Shown one piece after another: positions 1-8,700 of a DNA stretch of 64,000 nucleotides. The notes under the pieces are model-generated. The model searched no databases. It saw only the letters and a list, made by a program, of their open reading frames with translations, and was not told the DNA's origin. The translations under genes were made by a program, and so were the position numbers. The stretch covers positions 868,001 through 932,000 of the forward strand of contig OY282382.1 in assembly GCA_958295905.1 (NCBI GenBank), given 5' to 3'. Origin of the DNA: an uncultured Vicinamibacterales bacterium. GTDB lineage: Bacteria; Acidobacteriota; Vicinamibacteria; Vicinamibacterales; UBA8438. Position 1 is the first letter of the stretch, and every line of letters begins with the position of its first letter.

Positions 1-225
1 ATGCAGTCGCAGCGGACGAAGGACCTCATCTTCGGCCCCGAGTTCCTCGTGAGCTACGTCAGCCGCTACGTCACCCTGGAGCCGGGCGACATGATCTTCA
101 CCGGCACGCCGGGGTCCACGTCGGCGATGCAGCCGGGCGACGTGGTCGAGATCGAGCTCGAGCACGTCGGCGTGCTGCGCAACACGATCGGGCAGAAGGG
201 CGCGCGGACCACGAACGACCAGTGA
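1..225 (+). CDS. Fumarylacetoacetate hydrolase family protein, C-terminal part (5' truncated by window edge)
   Basis: The 74 visible residues match the C-terminal end of the FAH fold shared by fumarylacetoacetases, acylpyruvate hydrolases and 2-hydroxyhepta-diene-dioate isomerases. Typical signatures are visible: LEPGDMIFTGTPG, where the GTP loop precedes the last strands, and QPGDVVEIELEHVGVLRN, which closes the metal-dependent fold. Family members are usually 210-330 residues, so two thirds or more of the protein lies left of the window and the ATG at base 1 is probably internal. The substrate cannot be inferred from this end. The gene stops with TGA at 223-225, and a long stem-loop follows about 30 bases later. 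Confidence 0.85.
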   Translation: MQSQRTKDLIFGPEFLVSYVSRYVTLEPGDMIFTGTPGSTSAMQPGDVVEIELEHVGVLRNTIGQKGARTTNDQ

Positions 226-256
226 GGCGAGCCGGCGCCGGCGCGCGTTTCCGTCC

Positions 257-302
257 GCCGGATCCGCTTGGTGACACCGCCTTCGTCACCGGCGGATCCG
301 GC
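257..302. terminator. Long stem-loop after the FAH gene
   Basis: Arms of about 18 bases (257-275 and 285-302) read GCCGGATCCGC-GGTGAC against its complement, with a two-against-one mismatch and a 9-base loop. It lies about 30 bp after the FAH stop codon. No clean T-run follows, only TATTTCCT, so it may be a weak intrinsic terminator or a transcript-stabilising hairpin. Confidence 0.5.
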
Positions 303-619
303 TATTTCCTCTCGGAGCCCGCGGCAAGCCTTCGGATCTCTCGGCCCCATCCTGAACCGCACGCCGAAGCGGAGCCCCGATCTGTCGCGCACCGAGGGGC
401 TGATCCGCATCCCGCGCGCCATCCTCGAGAAAAACGGCGTCCGCGTGGGCCAACGTGCGGCGCGGACCGCGTCCGGGCGGCGCCGCCCGCGCGGTCAAGA
501 GCCGGGAAGTGAACCGAGAGATCCGACTGGAACCGCGTCCAAAACGGTCATGGCCGCGCTTTGCGCTTCCGAGGCCAGTGGTCGTTGTGTTTTGGTGGTG
601 GGTACCCATCCCCGAATCC

Positions 620-679
620 AAACCGTCATGATCGGGGACGCCGATCACCTCAACGCCACGAAACGTCGGGGACATGTTT
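620..679 (+). repeat. Dispersed intergenic repeat (about 60 bp), copy 1
   Basis: The segment starts AAACCGTCATGATCGGGG, has a small hairpin core around the ACGCCACGAAACGT motif, and ends GGGGACATGTTT. It recurs with few changes at 5454-5511. Its right end, GGGGACATGTTTCGCGG, recurs alone at 47133-47149. All copies are intergenic. Confidence 0.7.
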
Positions 680-748
680 CGCGGGGAACGGGCACGCAGT
701 TGCGCAAGTCCGCACGTCGGCGGGATCAGGCAGCCCGAAGCCGAGGCA

Positions 749-1576
749 TCAACCGAGCAGCTCGCCGGTCACCTGTATCAGCGAGAGGCCGAAGCCGACG
801 ACGGTGATCACGATCAGCGCCAGCGACGCCAGCAGCACCCAACTGCTGTCCTGGCGGTCGTCGTCGAGGCTCATCAGATGCGCGCCGATCCAGCCGGCCG
901 CGAACCCGCCGCCGTGCGCCCAGTTGTTGATGCCGGGCATGATGAACCCGAATACGCCGAGGATGATCGCCCACTGCCACAACTGCTGGGTGACGACCGA
1001 GCTCCCGCGGCGGCGGCCGTAGACGATCAGCGCGGCCAGCAGCCCGAAGATGCTGCCGGAGGCCCCGATGGTCGGCACCCCGCTCATGATGTTGGAGACG
1101 ACGAAGCCGCCCGCCCCCGCGAGGTTGAACAGGAGGAAGGCGCGGCCCGGGCCGTACACCTCGGCCACCGGCGGACCGAGATTCCGGATCCACATCATGT
1201 TGAACACGATGTGGAGCAGGCCGCCGTGGAGGTACATCGCGGTCAGGAGGGTCCACCACCACCCGCGCGCCATGGCGAAGTCGCCGGTCATGCCGAGCTG
1301 GAGGAGGGCCCGGTTGCCCGGCGACAGCAGCGACAGCAATCCGCGCGACTCCAGCAGCGCCTCGGGCTGCAGCAGGCACGCCAGCGCGTACAGCGTGACG
1401 CACGCGGTGACGATCAGGGAGAACAGATCGAGCCGGCCGCCCAGCGCCCGCCGCAGGACCGTGGCCCAGCCGAAGAGGCCGGGACGCCAAGCGCCGCAGA
1501 AGGGGCACTGCGGTTCGTTGACGCCCACCAGCCGGCCGCACTGGGGACAGACGACCGAGCCCTGAACCTGTCTCAC
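749..1576 (-). CDS. Rhomboid-family intramembrane serine protease with N-terminal zinc ribbon
   Basis: This 275-residue protein starts with two CxxC pairs (CPQC near residue 10 and CPFC near 24), a zinc-ribbon head often found on bacterial rhomboids. Hydrophobic segments follow from about residue 50. The rhomboid core is complete: HIVFNMMW in the second membrane helix, the catalytic serine in GASGSIFG, and the partner histidine in NNWAHGGGF. Rhomboids cleave transmembrane segments of membrane proteins within the lipid bilayer; the substrate here is unknown. The gene lies 47 bp downstream of serC on the same strand and could share its transcript. The start is ATG with the zinc ribbon directly after it. 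Confidence 0.93.
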   Translation of the reverse strand: MRQVQGSVVCPQCGRLVGVNEPQCPFCGAWRPGLFGWATVLRRALGGRLDLFSLIVTACVTLYALACLLQPEALLESRGLLSLLSPGNRALLQLGMTGDFAMARGWWWTLLTAMYLHGGLLHIVFNMMWIRNLGPPVAEVYGPGRAFLLFNLAGAGGFVVSNIMSGVPTIGASGSIFGLLAALIVYGRRRGSSVVTQQLWQWAIILGVFGFIMPGINNWAHGGGFAAGWIGAHLMSLDDDRQDSSWVLLASLALIVITVVGFGLSLIQVTGELLG

Positions 1577-1623
1577 CGGCTCCTCACCCGCGTCTCACCG
1601 CCCGCGGTCACTCCCCCCGCCGG

Positions 1624-2724
1624 TCAGCCGTGGACCCGCTCGAACTCCGCCATGAACTCGACGAGCGCGCGGACCCCGGCTTCCGGGAAGGCGTTGTAGA
1701 TGGACGCGCGGACCCCGCCGACCGATCGGTGCCCCTTGAGCCCGGCGAGGCCCGCGTCGGCCGCCTGCTCGATGAACCGCTGCTCGATCGCCGCGCTCGG
1801 CAAGCGGAACGTCACGTTCATGAGCGACCGGCTCCCCGGGTGGGCGGTGCCGCGATAGAACCCGCTGCCCTCGATCGCATCGTACAACAAACCGGCCTTG
1901 CGCCGGTTGCGCGCGTCGGCCGCATCCAGCCCCCCCTCGTCCCGCAACCACCGCAGGACGAGCCCCGCGAGGTAGATGGCGAACACCGGCGGCGTGTTGT
2001 GCCGCGAGCCGTGCCGGGCCGCGGTCGCGTACCGCAGGATCGCCGGGAGGGTGTCCGGCCCCCGGGCGGCGAGGTCCTTCCGGATGACGACGACGGTCAG
2101 TCCGGCCGGCCCCAGGTTCTTCTGTGCGCCGCCGTAGAGCAGACCGAGGCCGGAGAGCGGGATCGGGCGGCTGAGCAGATCGGACGACGCATCGACCACC
2201 AGGGGGGTGCCTTCCGCGGCGGGAAGAACCGGCCACTGCGTGCCGGCGATGGTGTTGTTGGAGGTCACGTGCAGGTAGGCGGCGCCCGGCGTCCGCCGCA
2301 GCTCGCCGGCCGCCGGCACCCGGGCGAACCCGTCGTCCTCGGTGGTCGCGCAGACGTTCACCTGCCCGAACTTCGCCGCCTCGGCCGCCGCCTTCTTCGC
2401 CCAGGCCCCGGTGAGCGCATAGTCTGCGACCCCGTCCGGCGGCAGCAGGTTCATCGGTACCATGGCGAACTGCAGGCTCGCCCCGCCCTGCAGGAACAGC
2501 ACGTGATGGTCGTCGGACAGACCCGCGAGGGCCCGCAGGTCGGTCTCGGCCTGCCCGAGGATCCGATCGAACACGGCCGATCGATGACTGATCTCGAGGA
2601 CCGACATCCCGATACCGGGCAGGGCCGGCAGGTCGCGCCGGGCCTCTTCGAGCACCACCTCCGGCAACACCGCAGGACCGGCGCCGAAGTTGTGCACGCG
2701 GTGCGTGGGCAACGGGGTCATCAT
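1624..2724 (-). CDS. serC: Phosphoserine aminotransferase
   Basis: SerC is a PLP-dependent transaminase converting 3-phosphohydroxypyruvate and glutamate to phosphoserine and 2-oxoglutarate, the second step of serine synthesis. The 366-residue length is typical. The opening HRVHNFGAGPAVLPEVVLEE, the phosphate-binding LFLQGGASLQF and the PLP lysine in YGGAQKNLGPAGL are characteristic, and the C-terminus carries the family's LKGHRSVGGVRASIYNA segment. Two adjacent ATG codons make the exact start ambiguous by one codon. The gene begins 7 bp after the DUF1015 gene stops, so the two are very probably one operon, a pairing known from other bacteria that suggests a shared role in serine or phosphate-ester metabolism. 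Confidence 0.95.
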   Translation of the reverse strand: MMTPLPTHRVHNFGAGPAVLPEVVLEEARRDLPALPGIGMSVLEISHRSAVFDRILGQAETDLRALAGLSDDHHVLFLQGGASLQFAMVPMNLLPPDGVADYALTGAWAKKAAAEAAKFGQVNVCATTEDDGFARVPAAGELRRTPGAAYLHVTSNNTIAGTQWPVLPAAEGTPLVVDASSDLLSRPIPLSGLGLLYGGAQKNLGPAGLTVVVIRKDLAARGPDTLPAILRYATAARHGSRHNTPPVFAIYLAGLVLRWLRDEGGLDAADARNRRKAGLLYDAIEGSGFYRGTAHPGSRSLMNVTFRLPSAAIEQRFIEQAADAGLAGLKGHRSVGGVRASIYNAFPEAGVRALVEFMAEFERVHG

Positions 2725-2731
2725 GGACGGC

Positions 2732-3964
2732 TCAAATCAGGTGCGTCAGCAGGCCGTCGCGCAGCTTCGGCTCGAACCAGGTCGACTTGGGCGGCATGAT
2801 TCCACCGGCGTCCGCGACCGCCAGCAGCTCGTCGATGGTCACCGCCGCGAGGGAGAACGCCACCGCCGCCTCCCCCGAATCGACCCGCCGCTCGAGCTCG
2901 CGCGGGCCGTGCACGCCGCCGACGAAGCGAACCCGCGGGTCGGTGCGGATGTCCTCCACCTGCAGCACCGGCTCGAGCAGCAGCTCCTGCAGCCGCGCGG
3001 CGTCGAGCGCGGCGGCCGCATCCGATGCCCCGCCGCCGGCCACCGGGCCGCCCAGGTCGACGCGGTGCCATCGCCGGCCGAGGTACATCGCCACCGCCCC
3101 CTTGCCGGGCGTGGTCTCGGCGGTCGGCTGGATCGGCAGGCGCGCCGCCACCGCGGCGAGAAACTGCTCGGCGGCGGCGCCCGCGAGGTCCGACACGGTG
3201 CGGTTGTAGGGCAGAATGCGCGTCTCCCGATCCGGAAACGCCGCCGCGAGAAAATGGTCGCGCCCCGCCGGCGCCGCCCCGCCGGCGTCCTCCGCGGCGA
3301 GGATGTGGCGGGCGCGCGCGGCGCCCGCCACCCGATGATGCCCGTCGGCGATGTAGAGCGCCGGCACCGCCGCGAAACCGTCGACGAGGTCCGCCGTCTG
3401 CCCCGCGGTGGCCCGCCAGATCGTATGCCGCACCCCGTCGGGGGCCTCGAAGTCGAACAGGGGCGCCCCCGCGCGGACCGCCGCGATCAGGTCGTCGATC
3501 TCCGCCCGCCCCCGGTATGCGAGGAAGACGATGCCGGTCTGCGCCGCGACCGCCGCCATGTGATGCGTGCGGTCGTCCTCCTTGTCGCGCCGCGTCCGTT
3601 CGTGCCGCTTGATCGCGTCCCGATCGTAGTCGTCGAGCGCAAAGCATCCGGCCAATCCGGCCTGTTCGTGGCCGCCGTCGCGCAGGCGATAGACGTAGAG
3701 CGCCGGTTCCGCCTCGACCACCAGCGGCGCCTCTTCCCGCAGCCGCGCGAGGTTGGCCCGGGCGGTCTGGTACACCACCGGATCGTGGGGATCGACGGTC
3801 GGCGCAAGATCGATCTCGGCCCGCGTCACGTGCAGAAAGCTGAGGGGGGCGTCGGCGGCCAGGTTCCGGGCCGCCTCGGTGCTCACGACGTCGTACGGCA
3901 CGCACGCGACCGCGGCGGCCGCCGCCGGCGTCGGGCGCAGGGCGCGAAACGGGCGAATACGCAT
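2732..3964 (-). CDS. DUF1015 family protein
   Basis: This 410-residue protein matches the DUF1015 family along its whole length. It starts with IRPFRALRP and the segment ACVPYDVVSTEAARNLA, then has the family hallmark ADGHHRVAGAARARH near the middle and a C-terminal GGIMPPKSTWFEPKLRDGL motif. The family has no settled biochemical role. Its frequent position next to serC or serA in other genomes hints at serine metabolism. Here it is the first gene of a serC operon. It has no signal peptide, so it is probably cytoplasmic. Confidence 0.9.
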   Translation of the reverse strand: MRIRPFRALRPTPAAAAAVACVPYDVVSTEAARNLAADAPLSFLHVTRAEIDLAPTVDPHDPVVYQTARANLARLREEAPLVVEAEPALYVYRLRDGGHEQAGLAGCFALDDYDRDAIKRHERTRRDKEDDRTHHMAAVAAQTGIVFLAYRGRAEIDDLIAAVRAGAPLFDFEAPDGVRHTIWRATAGQTADLVDGFAAVPALYIADGHHRVAGAARARHILAAEDAGGAAPAGRDHFLAAAFPDRETRILPYNRTVSDLAGAAAEQFLAAVAARLPIQPTAETTPGKGAVAMYLGRRWHRVDLGGPVAGGGASDAAAALDAARLQELLLEPVLQVEDIRTDPRVRFVGGVHGPRELERRVDSGEAAVAFSLAAVTIDELLAVADAGGIMPPKSTWFEPKLRDGLLTHLI

Positions 3965-4019
3965 ACGTGACGGGAAATGGGCCAGGGGTTTGAGATTCAG
4001 GTTCGTCGCGGCGCGCCGC

Positions 4020-5300
4020 CTACTGCGCGCTCACCCCGGGCGATTCGGGCGACTCGCGCAAACCCGGCGCCGAGCCGCCGGCCAGTTGCGCCTGCCACCG
4101 GTCGCGCAGGACCTGGAACGCCGGCATCTGGTCCGGCGGCACCGGATCTCCGGGCGGCGTGTTGCGAATCTCGACGAGCGGGTTCACGAACGTGCCGTTC
4201 TTCCGAATGCGGTAATCGAGGTGCGGACCGGTCGAAAGTCCGGTGGATCCGACGTACCCGATGGTCTGCCCCTGCATGACCCGCACGCCGGGGCGGATCC
4301 CCCTGGCGAACCGCGACAGGTGCAGGTAGTAGGTCTGGTAGCCGTTGGTGTGCCGCAATTGGACCATGTTGCCCGAATTGCCGCTGCGCGCGGCGAACTC
4401 GACCGTCCCCCGGGCCACCGCGATCACCCGCGTCCCCGTCGGCGCGCCGTAGTCGACCCCGAGGTGCGCCCGGCGGGTCCCGAGTATCGGGTGCAGCCGC
4501 CGATACGAGAACCGCGACGTGATGCGCGGCTCGAAGGGCAGCGGCGACTTCAGGAACTGGCGCTTCAGCGAGCGGCCGTCCGCATCGAAGTACCCCGGAT
4601 CCTCGCCGGGCACCTCGAATCGAAAGGCGGAGAGATCGCGCCCGTCGTTGTGAAAGGTGGCGGCCAGGACATCGCCGTAGGTCACGTGGATCTCGTCGCG
4701 CACGAACCGATCGTAGAGCAGATTGAAGTGGTCTCCGGGCTGCAGCTCGGTGTTGAAGTCGATCTCTCCGGCGAACACGTCGGCCATCGACATTGCGAGC
4801 TGGATGCTCCCGCCCCCGGCGTCCATCGCGGCCGTGAGCGAGTTGTTCCCGCGGTCAATCGCGCCCCGCATGGCGACCTCTTCGTGCTCCTTCTCGTAGT
4901 CGATGAGGGTCGCGTCGAATCGTGCCTCCGAATCGGGGCGGCTGACGACCTGCAGGTACTGGTCCTCGTCGACGTGGTACTCGAAGCGCCGGAACCGGTC
5001 GTCTCTCCCGTAGACGAGCTTGTACGGATGCTCGACCTGCAGCGTCCGCGGATCGAACACCGGGCGCACCGCCTCGACGAACGCATACGCCACGTCGCCC
5101 AGGTCATGCGCCGCCAGCATCGTCGCGAAGGTGGCGTTGCGCCCCACCTGGTCCTCGACGATTCGGACTTCCGGCTCGAGATGAATGTCGGGGCCGCCCG
5201 CGGTGTCCTCGGGCAACGGCGTCTCGACGTATCCGCCGCCGCACGCGACGAGACCGAGGGCGAGAACGAGCGATGGGACGGACCAAGAGCGTTCAGCCAT
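4020..5300 (-). CDS. M23/LytM-type peptidoglycan endopeptidase, probable lipoprotein
   Basis: The start was set at the ATG giving MAERSWSVPSLVLALGLVACGGG, a lipoprotein signal with lipobox LVAC; the longer frame upstream adds an arginine-rich stretch with no role. Of 426 residues, the N-terminal half (about 60-230) resembles the OapA/LysM-like spacer of envelope M23 proteins. The last 170 carry the LytM domain, with metal ligands in HLGVDYG and HLDYRI and the conserved GNSGNMVQLRHTNGYQT strand. Such enzymes cut peptide cross-links of peptidoglycan during growth or division. Every expected zinc-binding residue is seen, so it is likely active rather than a degenerate EnvC/NlpD-type activator. 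The protein should be anchored outside the inner membrane. Confidence 0.92.
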   Translation of the reverse strand: MAERSWSVPSLVLALGLVACGGGYVETPLPEDTAGGPDIHLEPEVRIVEDQVGRNATFATMLAAHDLGDVAYAFVEAVRPVFDPRTLQVEHPYKLVYGRDDRFRRFEYHVDEDQYLQVVSRPDSEARFDATLIDYEKEHEEVAMRGAIDRGNNSLTAAMDAGGGSIQLAMSMADVFAGEIDFNTELQPGDHFNLLYDRFVRDEIHVTYGDVLAATFHNDGRDLSAFRFEVPGEDPGYFDADGRSLKRQFLKSPLPFEPRITSRFSYRRLHPILGTRRAHLGVDYGAPTGTRVIAVARGTVEFAARSGNSGNMVQLRHTNGYQTYYLHLSRFARGIRPGVRVMQGQTIGYVGSTGLSTGPHLDYRIRKNGTFVNPLVEIRNTPPGDPVPPDQMPAFQVLRDRWQAQLAGGSAPGLRESPESPGVSAQ

Positions 5301-5453
5301 GCGCCAACCCAAGTGACGTGCGTACCGAACGCGGACTCCGCGCCGGCCCCTCAACCGCCCGTGGCGAAGTCCCGCCGCCTTCAAGCGGCGGTGCATCCCG
5401 CCTGACGGCCCTGTTCGTCGGACTGCTTTGCAGTCCGCGGTTGCAATATGCCC

Positions 5454-5511
5454 AAACCGTCATGATCGGGGCCGCCGATTCACCCCGACGCCACGAACGT
5501 CGGGACATGTT
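5454..5511 (+). repeat. Dispersed intergenic repeat (about 60 bp), copy 2
   Basis: This matches 620-679 with a few substitutions and single-base gaps, starting AAACCGTCATGATCGGGG and ending CGTCGGGACATGTT. It lies upstream of the M23 gene. Confidence 0.7.
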
Positions 5512-5543
5512 CACAGCACTAGGTGCCGTCCTCACGCCGAGGA

Positions 5544-5643
5544 GTCTGCGCCGTGGAACGATTTGGGCGCGGGTCGATCCTGTTATCGTAGCCGAAGCTC
5601 TTCAACTCCACTATATGGGGCCGATTTTTCCTACGGCGCAGAC
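5544..5643. repeat. MITE-like element, family C, copy 1
   Basis: A 100-bp segment bounded by perfect 11-bp inverted ends GTCTGCGCCGT and ACGGCGCAGAC. The copy at 49790-49893 shares both ends and the adjacent GAACG-TTTGGG and TTTCCT blocks but differs in the middle. Single ends occur near 49707 and 52768. Confidence 0.65.
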
Positions 5644-6029
5644 CCGCAGCCGGAATATCGTCGCCTGTGGCTCCGATTGCCGCCCAACCAACCCTCCAGG
5701 CACGGCGTTCTTGGCCCCCGGGCGCACTTCAGCGCCGGCGCCCCCGCCACTCCCGCGGGGCGGCGCAGGGTTCACCACGGGCGGTCACGCTTCGCGAACC
5801 CGGTGGCCAGCGGACGGCCTTACGCACGATACAGTACCGGCCCCGTTCGGCGACAGCTTTTTCTCTGAATTTTCCCACCTTTAACTCGTAGCTTCTACTC
5901 GTAGCTTCCGCCGGTCGGCCGCCGCGTCGGCACCGGGAGCCCGTGGCAAACCGGCCCCGCTGCGTTCGACCGGCATGCATCCGTGTCTGACGGCGTGCTC
6001 CCCCGCGCCTCGTCGCCCCGGGCGCCCCT

Positions 6030-8303
6030 TCAGCCGCCCCGCACGAGGCGCACGGGGGGGCCGTCGTCCCCGCGGGGCTCGACGGCGCCGATGATCACCG
6101 CCTGCGCGTATCCCCGGGCGAGGAGGTCGGCGAGACAGGCGTCGGCGCGATCCGCCGGCACTCCGGCGAGGAGACCGCCCGCCGTCTGCGGGTCGAACAG
6201 CAGGCGGTAGCGCGGATCGCCGGCGTGCTCCTCGGGGGCGTCCACCGCGCGCCGCAGCCGTACGTTGTGGGGATGGAGCGAACTCAGGAATCCGGCCCGG
6301 CTCGTCTCCAGCGCCCCGTCCAGCACCGGAATCGCGGGCAGATCGAGCCGGACGGCGACCTCCGACGCGCGCGTCATCTCCACGAGATGCCCCAGCAGCC
6401 CGAACCCCGTCACGTCGGTGCACGCCGTCGCCCCGTGTTGCCGCAGCGACGCCGCCGCGAGCCGGCTGGACTGGCGCATCGCCGCGATGGCGCCGTCGAT
6501 CCAGCGCCCCTTCGCCCGCATCCGCATCTCGGCCGCGAACAGGGTGCCGGTGCCGAGCCCCTTCGTGAGCACGAGCCGGTCGCCGGGACGCAGGCCGCCC
6601 TTGCGCAGAATCGCTCCGGCGTCGACCAGCCCCGTCAGCGACAGCCCCAGGCCGAGCTCGGCCCCTTCCGACGTGTGCCCGCCGACCAGCGCCGCCCCCG
6701 CCTCGTTGAGCACCCCGATCGCCCCGGCGAGGAGCTGCGCCAGGGTGTCCTCGACCTTCCGATCGAGCCCGAACGGCACCGTCGCCACCGCCAGCGCGGT
6801 CTGCGCCTCGGCGCCCATCGCGAAGATGTCGCCCAGGCAGTGGTTGGCGGTAATCTCGCCGAACACGAACGGGTCGTCCACGATGGCCCGGAAGGCGTCG
6901 ACGGTCCGCACGAGCACCTTGCCCGGCGGAACCCGCACCACCGCGGCGTCGTCCGGGGCGTCGAGGCCGATCAGCACGTCGTCCCGCCGCACCGGCGTCA
7001 ACCGGGCCAGCACGCGGTCCAGGGGCGTCGCCCCGACCTTCGACCCGCAGCCGCCGCAGCGCATCGCGGCCGTCGAGATCGCCTGGAGGTCCTCCGGCCC
7101 CGCCAGCCCCGCCGAGACCGCCGGGCCGGTCGGTCGGCGCATCTCCGGCAGGTCGGCGTACTTCGCCATGAACCGGCGGTCGATCCAGTCCTTCCAGCGC
7201 CACGCCAGGGCCCCTTCGAACGACCGGGTGCCGCGTCCCCCGACCGCATAGCGGTCGCCGGTGGACACCAGCGTGAGGAACCGGCGCTGGGGGTGGAACG
7301 GCCGGGGGCGGCGCCCGAGGAGGGCGCGGCGCAGGTTGCGCGCGAGGGGCGGGCCCTGGCGCACCGCGAACACGCCGGCCTTCTCGCGGGGATTACCGAC
7401 GACCGCGGCGGCGTCGCCGGCCGCGAACACGTCGGGGTGCGACGTCGAGCGCAGGGTGTCGTCGACCGCGATGAAGCCCTCGTCGTCGACCGCGAGACCG
7501 GCGTCGCGGGGCCAACGCGCGGCCCCCGCCTGCGTGACCCATAGAATCTCGTCGAGCCGCACCGCCGCGCCGTCGCCGCAGACCACCACGCCCCCGCGCA
7601 CCGCCGTCACCGGCTGTCCGAGGTGCAGGTGCGCGCCGCGCGCCCGCAGCACGCGCTCGAGCCGCTGCCGCACGCCGGCATTGTGGGTCGGCAGAATGGT
7701 CTCCTCCGCCCCGAACAGGTGCATCTCCGGGACCTGCCCGCCCCGGTCCGACCCCGCCAGCATCTGCCGCAGCGCGAACTGCATGGCGAGCAGCAGCTCG
7801 ACGCCCCCGGCGCCGGCCCCCACCACCCCGATCCGCATCGGAGCCTCGGCGGACAGGACGCGGGCGCGCAGCCGCGTCCACCGCTCGACGAAGCGGCCGA
7901 TGGGCTTGACGGGTATCACCGCCTCCGCCGCCCCCGGCACCCCGTGGAACGCGGGGGTGGAGCCGACGTTGATCGACACGATGTCGTAGGGGACCGGCGG
8001 GCGTCCCTCGCAGCGCACCTCGCGCCGGTCGAGGTCGAGCCCCACGGCCGGCTGATGATACAGCCGGGCGCCCGCGAACCGGGCCAGGCGGGCCAGGTCG
8101 ATGTGCACGTCGTCGAACGTGTAGTGCCCGGCCACGAGGCCCGGCAGCATCCCCGAGTACGGGGTGTGGACGTCGCGCGCGATCAGCGTGATGCGCACGC
8201 CGGGCTCGGGACGCATGCCGAACCGCCTGAGCACCGCGACATGGGTATGCCCGCCCCCGATCAGCACGAGGTCCTTGACGACGGGCACGGTGCGGTCGTT
8301 CAT
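6030..8303 (-). CDS. selD: NAD(P)/FAD-dependent oxidoreductase fused to selenide, water dikinase (SelD)
   Basis: This 757-residue fusion makes selenophosphate, the selenium donor for selenocysteine and selenouridine. Residues 1 to about 395 form a pyridine-nucleotide-disulfide/NDH-2-like flavoprotein: LVLIGGGHTHVAVL binds FAD, GVVGAGAGGVELLLAMQ is the second Rossmann motif, and HPDVFAAGDAA closes the flavin site. From about residue 414 comes a full SelD: MRCGGCGSKVG with the catalytic Cys (not Sec) before the lysine, GLDAPDDAAVV, NHCLGDIFAMGA, and the ATP/metal segment LVGGHTSEGAELGLGLSLTG. The fusion architecture is known in several phyla. The start ATG at 8301-8303 lies directly before the dinucleotide-binding motif; the longer frame adds low-complexity sequence. 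It supplies the pathway needed by the three candidate selenoprotein genes at 36.5, 50.0 and 62.4 kb. Confidence 0.95.
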   Translation of the reverse strand: MNDRTVPVVKDLVLIGGGHTHVAVLRRFGMRPEPGVRITLIARDVHTPYSGMLPGLVAGHYTFDDVHIDLARLARFAGARLYHQPAVGLDLDRREVRCEGRPPVPYDIVSINVGSTPAFHGVPGAAEAVIPVKPIGRFVERWTRLRARVLSAEAPMRIGVVGAGAGGVELLLAMQFALRQMLAGSDRGGQVPEMHLFGAEETILPTHNAGVRQRLERVLRARGAHLHLGQPVTAVRGGVVVCGDGAAVRLDEILWVTQAGAARWPRDAGLAVDDEGFIAVDDTLRSTSHPDVFAAGDAAAVVGNPREKAGVFAVRQGPPLARNLRRALLGRRPRPFHPQRRFLTLVSTGDRYAVGGRGTRSFEGALAWRWKDWIDRRFMAKYADLPEMRRPTGPAVSAGLAGPEDLQAISTAAMRCGGCGSKVGATPLDRVLARLTPVRRDDVLIGLDAPDDAAVVRVPPGKVLVRTVDAFRAIVDDPFVFGEITANHCLGDIFAMGAEAQTALAVATVPFGLDRKVEDTLAQLLAGAIGVLNEAGAALVGGHTSEGAELGLGLSLTGLVDAGAILRKGGLRPGDRLVLTKGLGTGTLFAAEMRMRAKGRWIDGAIAAMRQSSRLAAASLRQHGATACTDVTGFGLLGHLVEMTRASEVAVRLDLPAIPVLDGALETSRAGFLSSLHPHNVRLRRAVDAPEEHAGDPRYRLLFDPQTAGGLLAGVPADRADACLADLLARGYAQAVIIGAVEPRGDDGPPVRLVRGG

Positions 8304-8700
8304 CACAGGGTTCTCGACAATCCGGAATCGGCCGGCATCCGGGGGCCCCGGCCGGGGCCCCGCCGCCTTCGACGGCCGGCCTCGGTGTATAACGCGGTTT
8401 CGCCGTCGACTCCCGGCCGGGAATCGCCGCCCGCGGCTCCGCGGGCCGCCCGACCGACCCTCCCGGGGTCGGGGCGACGGCGGGCGTCGGCGCCGTTCTC
8501 CGCCGCGGCCGCCGGGCCCCGGAATCGGCCCCCGCGGCTCCATGGGCCGCCAACCAACCCCGCAGGGCCCTATCGGCGCGCCGCTCGTTTGCGCCGTCGC
8601 CAGCGCCCCCGCGGCTCCATTGCCGCCAACCAACCCTGCCGGGGCCGGCGCCTCCAGCCGGGGCCCGCGCCGTCCAGCGGCCCAGCCTCCCGGCGCGGGA
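8304..8700. other. GC-rich intergenic region, about 400 bp
   Basis: Between the SelD fusion and the aminotransferase, both on the minus strand. It holds several degenerate direct copies of a GGCTCC..TTGCCGCCAACCAACCC motif (near 8535-8570 and 8605-8645), related to the segments at 5647-5705 and 49731-49790. No gene is supported. Confidence 0.5.

Larger units (their letters stand above)
226..748. other. Intergenic region, 523 bp, no convincing gene
   Basis: This gap lies between the FAH tail and the 3' end of the rhomboid gene. It contains the stem-loop at 257-302 and one copy of a dispersed repeat at 620-679. A short plus-frame stretch around 400-450 reads IRIPRAILEKNGVRVG, which resembles the strand-swap N-terminus of AbrB/MazE-like antitoxins. 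It has no start codon, partner or continuation, so I do not call a gene. Confidence 0.4.
5301..6029. other. Repeat-rich intergenic region, 729 bp
   Basis: No credible gene is seen. The gap holds copy 2 of the AAACCGTCATGATCGGGG repeat (5454-5511), a 100-bp element with inverted ends (5544-5643), and a segment at about 5647-5705 containing GGCTCCGATTGCCGCCCAAC. That last segment recurs inverted at about 49731-49790 and in part near 8600. Confidence 0.6.

Noticed and set aside
268-807. Possible AbrB-like antitoxin segment (IRIPRAILEKNGVRVG)
   Set aside because: Only one motif-like stretch, no start or ribosome site, no toxin partner, and the frame runs into the repeat and the rhomboid 3' end.
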